18,817 nucleotides of DNA from an uncultured Prevotella sp. (GTDB lineage: Bacteria; Bacteroidota; Bacteroidia; Bacteroidales; Bacteroidaceae), in the NCBI RefSeq assembly GCF_900549175.1, contig NZ_URNN01000058.1:1-18817 (forward strand), written 5' to 3'. Below are positions 6,535-14,000 of the stretch, in pieces. The notes under the pieces were generated by a model. It ran no database searches. It saw only the letters and a list, made by a program, of their open reading frames with translations, and was not told the DNA's origin. How positions within the stretch are numbered: the stretch's first letter is position 1; each line of letters opens with the position of its first letter. A program made the translations under genes and the position numbers.

Positions 6535-6550
6535 TTATCTTTGCAGATAA
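6535..6550 (+). promoter_or_regulatory. Promoter-like palindrome 2 upstream of ftsY
   Basis: A second TATCTTTG is at 6536-6543, again inside an inverted repeat (ttatct/agataa, 6535-6550), exactly 66 bp after the first. Between them, 6488-6533 forms an interrupted palindrome (gct...ggcaat...gaagacaagttttc...attgcg...agc). The ftsY ATG lies only 19 nt after this box, so the mRNA leader would be very short. This box is the better candidate for the main ftsY promoter. Confidence 0.55.
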
Positions 6551-6561
6551 ATTATTGTAAT

Positions 6562-7524
6562 ATGGGAATTTTCGGCTTTTTTAGCAAGAAGAAAAAGGAG
6601 ACGCTTGACAAGGGACTGGAGAAGACAAAGGTCAGCGTGTTTGACAAGCTGGCACGTGCCGTGGCCGGCAAGTCGAAGGTGGACGATGACGTGCTCGACA
6701 ATCTCGAGGAGGTGCTCATCACGAGTGATGTGGGCGTTGACACCACACTGAAGATAATACGCCGCATTGAGGAGCGTGTGGCCCGCGACAAGTATGTGGG
6801 CACTTCGGAACTGAACGGCATACTGTGCGACGAAATTGCCGCGCTGCTTGCCGAGACCGGAGGCGACGACAACGACAACTGGGACCTGCCGGCAGACCAC
6901 AAACCGTACGTCATACTCATCGTGGGAGTGAACGGAGTGGGCAAGACCACCACCATCGGCAAGCTGGCCTACCAGTTCAAGAAGGCGGGAAAGAAGGTCT
7001 ATCTCGGCGCCGCCGACACCTTCCGCGCCGCCGCCGTGGAGCAGCTCTGCATCTGGGGCGAGAGAGTGGGCGTGCCGGTGATAAAGCAGCAGATGGGCAG
7101 CGACCCCGCATCGGTGGCTTTCGACACGCTGAGCAGCGCCAAGGCAAACGGTGCCGACGTGGTAATAATAGACACGGCCGGCCGCCTGCACAACAAGGTG
7201 GGGCTGATGAACGAGCTGAAGAAGGTGAAGGACGTGATGAAGAAGGTGCTGCCCGACGCACCCGACGAGGTGATGCTCGTGCTCGACGGCAGTACGGGAC
7301 AGAACGCGTTCGAGCAGGCCAAGCAGTTCTCCGCCGTCACACAGATAACGTCACTCGCCATCACCAAGCTCGACGGCACGGCCAAGGGCGGCGTGGTGAT
7401 AGGCATCAGCGACCAGCTGAAGGTGCCGGTGAAGTACATCGGACTGGGCGAAGGCATGGAAGACCTGCAGCTGTTCAACAAGCGGCAGTTCGTCGACTCG
7501 CTGTTCAACGCCGGAAACAAATGA
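6562..7524 (+). CDS. ftsY: Signal recognition particle receptor FtsY
   Basis: FtsY is the SRP receptor GTPase that docks ribosome-nascent chain complexes at the membrane translocon. The 320 residues start MGIFGFFSKKKKETLDKG, a short basic/amphipathic membrane anchor without the long acidic A domain of E. coli. The N domain follows, then the G domain: G1 GVNGVGKTT at 122-130, the DTFRAAA insertion-box motif at about 152-158, DTAGR at 204-208, TKLDGTAKGG at 268-277 and the closing GLGEGMEDL. A longer reading frame from a TTG at 6475 adds 29 residues, but these are translated promoter palindromes, so I start at ATG 6562. It heads the ftsY-rimO-HU-HU/LysM group; rimO starts 87 nt later. Confidence 0.97.
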   Translation: MGIFGFFSKKKKETLDKGLEKTKVSVFDKLARAVAGKSKVDDDVLDNLEEVLITSDVGVDTTLKIIRRIEERVARDKYVGTSELNGILCDEIAALLAETGGDDNDNWDLPADHKPYVILIVGVNGVGKTTTIGKLAYQFKKAGKKVYLGAADTFRAAAVEQLCIWGERVGVPVIKQQMGSDPASVAFDTLSSAKANGADVVIIDTAGRLHNKVGLMNELKKVKDVMKKVLPDAPDEVMLVLDGSTGQNAFEQAKQFSAVTQITSLAITKLDGTAKGGVVIGISDQLKVPVKYIGLGEGMEDLQLFNKRQFVDSLFNAGNK

Positions 7525-7611
7525 CCCGACGCTGGAAATGAATGACAGAATTACGGAAGGGAGCGACCGGTCCGTATAAGAGGCTCAAGTACAATAACAC
7601 CACTTCAGATT

Positions 7612-8913
7612 GTGAAGAAGAATACAATAGACATCATAACGATGGGCTGCTCGAAGAATCTCGTGGACAGCGAGACGCTCATGAGCCGCCTTGAAGCATG
7701 CGGCTACCATTGCGTGCACGACAGCAGAAACCCGCAGGGAGAGATAGCCGTGATAAACACCTGCGGATTCATACAGGATGCCAAGCAGGAAAGCATAGAC
7801 ACCATACTCGAGTTTGCACAGGCCAAGGAGGAGGGCCGCCTGAAGAAGCTCTACGTGATGGGTTGCCTCTCGCAGCGCTACCGCGCGGAACTGGAGGCGG
7901 AGATACCGCAGGTGGACAAGTATTACGGCAAGTTCGACTACAAGAATCTTATTGCAGACCTCGGCAGGGCTGACATGATGTCGTGCGAGGGCAGACGCAT
8001 TGTCACCACTCCGCGCCATTATGCCTATATCAAGATAAGCGAGGGGTGCGACCGCCACTGCGCCTACTGTGCCATACCCATCATGACCGGCGGACACGTG
8101 AGCCGCCCCATGGACGAGATTCTCGACGAGGTGCGGCAGCTGGTGGCCGACGGCACGAAGGAGTTTCAGGTGATAGCGCAGGAGCTTACATACTATGGCG
8201 TGGACACGGACGGACGCCAGAGGATAGCGGAACTCGTGTCGCGCATGGCCGACATACCGGGTGTGAAGTGGATAAGGTTGCATTACGCCTATCCGGCACA
8301 TTTCCCGTGGCAGCTGCTCGACGTGATGCGCGAGAAGCCGAACGTGTGCAAGTACATCGACATTGCGCTCCAGCACATCTCCGACAACATGCTCACCCGC
8401 ATGAAGCGCAACGTGACCAAGGCCGACACCATGGCGCTGATAGAGCGTATGCGCAGGGAAGTGCCGGGCATACACATACGCACCACGCTGATGGTGGGAT
8501 TCCCCGGAGAGACCGAGGAGGACTTCGCGGAGCTGATGGACTTCGTGCGTTGGGCGCGTTTCGAGAGGATGGGGGCCTTCACCTATTCGGAAGAAGACGA
8601 CACCTATTCGGCCATACACTACGAAGACGATGTGCCGCAGGATGTAAAGGAGGCGCGCCTGAGCCGCCTGATGGCCCTGCAGCAGCAGATAAGTGCCGAG
8701 ATAGAGGCCGCCAAGGTGGGCTCTACGATGAAGGTGATCATCGACCGTAAGGAGGGCGACTATTATGTGGGCCGTACGGAGTTCTGCTCGCCGGAGGTCG
8801 ACCCCGAGGTGCTCATACCCGCAGGGGAGCGCACGCTGCGCGTGGGACGTTTCTATGACGTGCTGATAACGGGTGCGGAAGAGTTTGACCTTTACGGCAC
8901 AACCATAATGTAA
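7612..8913 (+). CDS. rimO: Ribosomal protein S12 methylthiotransferase RimO
   Basis: RimO is a radical-SAM enzyme that adds a methylthio group to the conserved aspartate of ribosomal protein S12. Domains of the 433 residues: an N-terminal MTTase domain whose second 4Fe-4S cluster is held by C13 (MGCSKN), C51 (INTCGF) and C85 (MGCLSQ); a radical-SAM core with C146, C150 and C153 (SEGCDRHCAYCAIP); and a C-terminal TRAM domain from about 370. AQELTYYGVDTDG separates it from the tRNA enzyme MiaB. The start is GTG at 7612, giving MKKNTIDIITMGCSKN; no ATG is in frame before the first cluster cysteine. The HU gene follows after 15 nt. Confidence 0.96.
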   Translation: MKKNTIDIITMGCSKNLVDSETLMSRLEACGYHCVHDSRNPQGEIAVINTCGFIQDAKQESIDTILEFAQAKEEGRLKKLYVMGCLSQRYRAELEAEIPQVDKYYGKFDYKNLIADLGRADMMSCEGRRIVTTPRHYAYIKISEGCDRHCAYCAIPIMTGGHVSRPMDEILDEVRQLVADGTKEFQVIAQELTYYGVDTDGRQRIAELVSRMADIPGVKWIRLHYAYPAHFPWQLLDVMREKPNVCKYIDIALQHISDNMLTRMKRNVTKADTMALIERMRREVPGIHIRTTLMVGFPGETEEDFAELMDFVRWARFERMGAFTYSEEDDTYSAIHYEDDVPQDVKEARLSRLMALQQQISAEIEAAKVGSTMKVIIDRKEGDYYVGRTEFCSPEVDPEVLIPAGERTLRVGRFYDVLITGAEEFDLYGTTIM

Positions 8914-8928
8914 TTATCCGGAAAGCAG

Positions 8929-9213
8929 ATGAACAACAAGGATTTCATATCAGAGTTGTCACGGCGCGTGGGGTACAACATGACTGACACACAGCGTCTT
9001 GTGAACAACGTCATAAGTGCCATGGGCGACCGTTTTCAGGAAGATGACGTCATCCAGATGCCCGGTTTCGGGCAGTTTGAGGTGAAGAAGAAGATGGAAC
9101 GCATCATGGTAAACCCCTCTACACAACAGCGTATGCTCGTACCGCCGAAACTTGTGCTCGGCTTCAAGCCTCATGCGACATGGAAAGAACGGTTGAAGAC
9201 AGGTAACAGGTAG
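8929..9213 (+). CDS. HU-family DNA-binding protein
   Basis: This 94-residue protein has the HU/IHF fold pattern: an N-terminal helical part (NNKDFISELSRRVGYNMTDTQRLVNNVISAM) and a beta region with MPGFGQFEVKKK, which matches the usual GFG.F...R element. The arm then reads RIMVNPSTQQRMLVPPKLVLGFKPH, where typical HU has RNPqTGe.i.I.a...p.FkpG. The proline expected at the arm tip is kept in NPSTQ. It is probably a specialised HU rather than the main nucleoid HU. It lies 15 nt after rimO and 12 nt before a second, fused HU gene, so the two are likely co-expressed and may form a heterodimer. That last point is inference. Confidence 0.9.
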   Translation: MNNKDFISELSRRVGYNMTDTQRLVNNVISAMGDRFQEDDVIQMPGFGQFEVKKKMERIMVNPSTQQRMLVPPKLVLGFKPHATWKERLKTGNR

Positions 9214-9225
9214 AAAGAAACATAC

Positions 9226-10662
9226 ATGAACAAGATATCCATATACGACATTGCGGGAATACTTGTGGAGAAGAACGGGCTGACGAAGAGTGAGTCCGAG
9301 CAGTTTGTCGCCGCAATGTTCGATGTCATCCAGGAGGGTCTGGAGAAAGACGGGCTCGTAAAGATAAAGGGACTCGGCACGTTCAAGATAATAGATGTTG
9401 ACGCGCGTGAAAGCGTGAACGTGAATACCGGCGAGCGGGTGGTGATAGAAAGCCACGGCAAGGTGACGTTCACCCCCGATGCAGTGATGAAGGAACTCGT
9501 CAACAAACCGTTCTCGCTGTTTGAAACCGTCGTGCTGAACGACGGCATAGATTTCGATGACGTGCCGGGAAACGGGGCGGAGGAAACGCTGGGCGGAGAA
9601 GTGCCGGCAGCCGCTCCGGCCGGAGACAGCGCAGGGCAAGAGCCGCAGGAAAGCGCCGGTGACGTGTCGACAGACAGCGTGGAGACCGCCGCGGAGGAAC
9701 CGTCTGACACGGAGACCGTCGTGGAAGAGGGACCCCGTAAGGAGGAAACACCGGACGACACCAACGAACAGGCACCATCCGATGACGACGGCATGCAGGA
9801 AACGGACGGCGGAACGACCGTTACGTATGGCTCCGATGAAACCGCCGATTCTGCGGAAGATGGCGGGACGGACGCTTTCGGTGTATCCGATGATTCTTCA
9901 GAAGATGATGAAACTGCCACTTCCGATGAATCCTCGGGTTCTGCAGAATATGAAGAAACAGAATCTTCCGATGAATCCGGAGATTCGGAATATAAGTCTT
10001 CTGATTCAGAAGAACCAGCCGTTACAGAAGAAAACGAAGCCACGGAGCCTGCTCCTGCCGATGAAATGACACGAAAAGAGGAGCCTGCGTCGGATGGCGG
10101 AGAAACGAATGGGCATGCCCGGAGCAGGCGCGTGTGGCCCTGGATAGTCTTTACGGCCGTTTCTGCCGTACTCGTTGTGTTGTCGTTCTACGTCGGTTAC
10201 AGATATGGTTCGGATAATGTTACCGTGCCGGAGCCGAAGACAAAAGTCATCGTAAAGCGCGTTATAGTGCACGTGCCCGATACATTGCCTAATCAGGAAA
10301 AGGACAGTCTGGCGCAGGCAAAGGGTGACACCGCTTCTTATAAGAAGGATGACAAGACGGCCGCGCATGCAAATGAGAAAGCCGCAAAGACGGAGGCGGA
10401 CAGGACGGAGAACGTGGATTTTGCCAAATATGCCGCAAAAGACGTGCGTGTGCGTACTGGGGCATACAGCATAGTGGGTACCGACAGGATATGGACGGTG
10501 CGCAAGGGCGAAACCATTTCAAGCATTTCCCGGCGTGCTCTCGGCGAGGGTATGGCGTGCTATATAGAGGTGTACAACGACCTGAACGCCAACTCAGAAC
10601 TGAAAGAAGGGCAAAAGATAAAGATTCCGAAGTTGAAGCTGAAACGAAAAAGCGGGAAGTGA
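9226..10662 (+). CDS. HU domain - acidic linker - transmembrane - LysM fusion protein
   Basis: The 478 residues have four parts. Residues 1-93 are an HU-family DNA-binding domain (helices, then GLVKIKGLGTFKI and NVNTGERVVIESHGKVTFTP). Residues about 107-290 are an acidic, Ser/Glu/Asp-rich, low-complexity linker. Residues 304-324 are a single membrane helix (WPWIVFTAVSAVLVVLSFYV) preceded by basic residues (R299, R301, R302), which predicts the N terminus inside. Residues 422-468 are a LysM domain (WTVRKGETISSISRRALG, ending EGQKIKIPKLKL). Topology therefore puts HU in the cytoplasm and LysM, a peptidoglycan-binding module, in the periplasm. It lies 12 nt after another HU gene. Codons in the acidic linker (9890-10020) are more AT-rich than in its neighbours. 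A nucleoid-to-wall tether is inferred, not shown. Confidence 0.88.
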   Translation: MNKISIYDIAGILVEKNGLTKSESEQFVAAMFDVIQEGLEKDGLVKIKGLGTFKIIDVDARESVNVNTGERVVIESHGKVTFTPDAVMKELVNKPFSLFETVVLNDGIDFDDVPGNGAEETLGGEVPAAAPAGDSAGQEPQESAGDVSTDSVETAAEEPSDTETVVEEGPRKEETPDDTNEQAPSDDDGMQETDGGTTVTYGSDETADSAEDGGTDAFGVSDDSSEDDETATSDESSGSAEYEETESSDESGDSEYKSSDSEEPAVTEENEATEPAPADEMTRKEEPASDGGETNGHARSRRVWPWIVFTAVSAVLVVLSFYVGYRYGSDNVTVPEPKTKVIVKRVIVHVPDTLPNQEKDSLAQAKGDTASYKKDDKTAAHANEKAAKTEADRTENVDFAKYAAKDVRVRTGAYSIVGTDRIWTVRKGETISSISRRALGEGMACYIEVYNDLNANSELKEGQKIKIPKLKLKRKSGK

Positions 10663-10679
10663 CGTTTCTTTATTTTAGA

Positions 10680-10724
10680 GGAGTTAAAGGTGTTTTAGGA
10701 GTTAAAGGAGTAAAAGGAGTTATC
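10680..10724 (+). repeat. 9-bp tandem units (ggagttaaa type)
   Basis: Five 9-base units follow in phase from 10680: ggagttaaa, ggtgtttta, ggagttaaa, ggagtaaaa, ggagttatc. They begin 17 nt after the stop of the HU-LysM gene. The last three units are part of the left arm of the long inverted repeat. The period equals that of the ACCTACNNN stretch in the atp operon, although the sequences differ. Confidence 0.85.
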
Positions 10725-10871
10725 GCTCCCTATGGTCGCTTAGGAGTTAAAGACAAAGCCAACTTAAAGTGTGATATTATATTTCATAATCCCATGTCTT
10801 TACGCTGGTAATGTCTTTAACTACTAAGCGACCATAGGGAGCGATAACTCCTTTTACTCCTTTAACTCCTA
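10696..10871. repeat. 60-bp inverted repeat around a 56-nt centre
   Basis: Arms 10696-10755 and 10812-10871 are reverse complements at 59 of 60 positions. The core of the arm contains ggagttatcgctccctat and gtcgcttaggagttaaaga. The centre is AT-rich, has no ORF, and shows a 9-bp direct repeat atgtcttta (10794, 10811). Outside the arms a further gttt/aaac match exists if one base is allowed to bulge. The element lies between the HU-LysM gene and the PL11 gene. It could end transcription, form a cruciform, or be a transposase-less mobile element. I see no target-site duplication. Confidence 0.95.
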
Positions 10872-10898
10872 TAAACTAAAAATCCCTTTCTGAAACGT

Positions 10899-10969
10899 TA
10901 TTTTTGTACGATTTTACCGAAAAAAGGACGATTGTCCTGTATTAATACTGATTTGTTGGCTTATCTTTG
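10899..10969 (+). promoter_or_regulatory. Promoter and operator region of the PL11 lyase gene
   Basis: Two -7-like boxes are present: TATTTTTG at 10899-10906 and TATCTTTG at 10962-10969; the second is 41 nt before the ATG and is the better candidate. A perfect palindrome aggac-gatt-gtcct lies at 10925-10938, just upstream of where the -33 element would be. The hexamer acgatt occurs at 10908 and 10928, 20 bp (two helical turns) apart. These look like a regulator site, as expected for a polysaccharide-induced gene, but no regulator gene is in view. No clear -33 box. Confidence 0.5.
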
Positions 10970-11010
10970 CCATTGAAAACTGCAATTAACAACTAAAACA
11001 TTTATAGCCA

Positions 11011-14000
11011 ATGAAAAAAATTACAATCTGTCTTTTAATGGCGGCGATGCTTGTTCCGGTGTCGTTGCCGGCACAACGCATGCAGCAAAAGCTGGGACGT
11101 GCCGTTGTGGCAGTGACAGGCAACGGCAGCCAGAATGTGCTCGTCACATGGCGCAAGCTGGCTCAGGAACCCGAAAACTGCACCTACAACCTCTACCGCC
11201 GTTCGCAGGGTGCAACGGAGTATACGCGTGTCAACGCCACTCCGCTGGCCAAGACCAACTATCAGACCACACGTTCGGCCATACCATACGGCACGGAATT
11301 GGCCGTGACAACGGTGGTGAACGGGGTGGAAAGCGCGAAGAGCAACCCGTTCCTGTTCAAACAGCAGGCATACGCCAACGTGTTCTTCGACTTCAATTTC
11401 GAGACAACCGTACTCAATCCCAACGACTACAAGTGCAAGTATGCGTGGCCTATGGACCTCGACGGCAACGGAGAAGTGGACGCCGTTCTGGCCGACCGCC
11501 TTTATGCCGGCACGGAGGGACAGAGCCACAAGCTGCAGGCCTACCGCCTTGACGGCACCTGCCTCTGGACCATTGACATGGGGCCCAACGTCGACATCTG
11601 TGCCGGACAGAACGATATGGTGACCGTTTACGACATCAACTGCGACGGACGTTGCGAGGTTATCGTGCGCAGCAGCGACGGAACACGCTTCTGGGATGCG
11701 TCGGCAGGCACGTGGGGCAAGTATGCCAACGGCAGCGCTACGGCCGATACCGACGGCGACGGCATAACAAACTACCGGACACAGACCAAGCGCAATCCGC
11801 CATACTACGTATCGGTGGTGGACGGTGCCACCGGCATGGAGACAGACTGCAGTGAGCTTAAATACAGCGAACTGCATGATCCCACAGACCAGTACAGCCG
11901 CGACAACCGTTCCGACTACTACGACGACAACGAAGGCACGGAGTACGCCTTCCTCCAGTCGAAGTTTGTGGTGTGCTATTTCGACGGCATCCACCCGTCG
12001 CTGGCTGTGGAGACATACAACCGCCGCAAGGCCGACGGCCACCACTACTACATGGTGGCATGGGGATATGACTGGTCGCAGGGCCGTCCCTCCAACTGGC
12101 ATCACAGCTACACATGGAGCCGCAACGACAAGAAACCGGCGGCAGCAGAGTTCCACCAGCTGCGTGTGGCCGACACCGACGGTGACGGAATAGACGAGAT
12201 GCTCGAGGGCGGATTCGGTGTCAACCCCGTGAAAGGCATGGTTTACAGTGCCGGCATCACCCACGGCGACCGCTACGACGTGTCCGACATCGACCCCGAC
12301 CGTCCCGGCATGGAAGTCTTTGCCATACAGCAGAGCAGCCTGCTCGGCCAGGTGCTCTACGATGCACGCACGGGCGAGCATATCAAGGAGTGGTATCTGC
12401 CGTCGGTATACGACGTGGGGCGCGGCCGCTGCATCGATGTGGACCCCGACCATAAGGGCTACGAGATATTCTCGCTGCTGCCCAATCTGTATGACTGCAA
12501 GGGAGAGGTGATAAAGGAAGGAGACACATCCTATCCACACGAGGCATTGTGGTGGGACGGCGACTTGCAGCGCGAGATGCTCGGTTCGCCCGGTGGCAGC
12601 GGTTACGGAACCAACGCCATGATGGTGAAGTACAACGGTACACGCCTCATAGAGTTCTCAAAGCAGAGCGACTGGGCCGTACACTCGGGATGGGCAAACC
12701 GCCCCGCCTTCATGGGAGACATCACCGGCGACTGGCGCGAAGAGGTGATTCTGATGAAGCAGAACGCCGAGACGAGCACCGGACTTGTAGGCTACACCAC
12801 CAACATCGCTTCCGACTACAGTCTCTACACCCTCACCGAAGACCAGCACTACCGTCTCGACTGTACCGGCCGCGGATATTATCAGATGCCCTGCACGAGC
12901 TTCTATCTCGGCGGCGGCATGCCATATCCGCCACTGCCGCCCACCATGGTTACCGACCTGCGTTGGGCCTCAGGCACATCGTGGACACAGGGCGGAGCCG
13001 GATTCACGTCGTTCGACCAGACTTCCACCCAGACTTTTGCCGACGGCAAGAGTGTCATCTTCGACATCAGCGGCGACTGCACGTCGCCGATAACCGTCGG
13101 CGGAACGCTGCACCCCCAGTCTGTATACCTCATGAACCCCATCGGACATGACTATACCTTCAGCGTGGCAGGCGGTTCGCTCGCCGGCGAAATGGACATG
13201 TTCAAGTCGATGGAGGGAGTTGCCACGTTCAACGGCAATCTCGACTACACCGGCACCACCCACATCAGCGAGGGCACACTGCGTGTCAACGGCCGCATAG
13301 CCGGTCCCGTCAGCCTGCGTGCCAAGGGAACACTCGGCGGCAACGCCACCGTAGCGGGCGGCATAACGTTTGAGGGAGCGCTCAACTACGAGGGCTGCCG
13401 GCTCATGCCTTCGGGCACCGACGGTGTGATCTCCTTCAGCCGCGACCTCACCATTCCCGGCAACATATATATAGAGGTGGACGCAGCCGACGGACATTGC
13501 GGACGCATAGCAGTGGAGGGCAACCTCACATTCGACGGTGAAAACACGTTCACCGTCAACCAGACCGACCTTTCCGAAGGCGAGTATGTGCTGGCAGAGT
13601 GCACCGGTGTGCTCACCGCCGATGCCGCACGCCTGAAGACCCGCGGTCTGACGGGCGTCAACTACACCTTGCGTGTGGAGCAGCAGCGCATCGTGCTCAG
13701 TGTCGCTTCTGTACGTGCCCCGATGAAAGGCGTGGCGTGGACAGGTGCCGTAAACGGTCTTTGGGATTACAAGACCGACAATTTCATCGCCGGCGGCACG
13801 GCCACACCCTTTGTGCCCGGTGACGAAGTGACGTTCGGCGACGTTTCCGGCGCACGCGACATAACCGTCAGCGACGCCATGGTGTCAACGGGCGTGACAT
13901 TCGATTTCAACGATGGCGGCTATACCGTAGGCGGCGACGGCAGCATCAGCGGCAACTGCGGGCTGACCAAGAGCGGCGACGGCGAGGTGCGCATCAACCT

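Noticed and set aside
6475..6561. TTG-started N-terminal extension of FtsY
   Set aside because: The bases encode promoter-like palindromes, and the family's N terminus MGIFGFFSKKKK starts at the ATG at 6562.
10491..10811. 106-codon frame across the HU-LysM 3' end and the inverted repeat
   Set aside because: Its C-terminal part (GVKGVKGV type) is the 9-bp repeat read in frame, and its N-terminal part overlaps LysM out of frame.
11035..12540. 501-codon open frame on the minus strand opposite the PL11 gene
   Set aside because: It is antisense to a well-supported domain-bearing gene, has a His/Val/Cys-rich composition typical of reversed GC-rich codons, and shows no recognisable domain.
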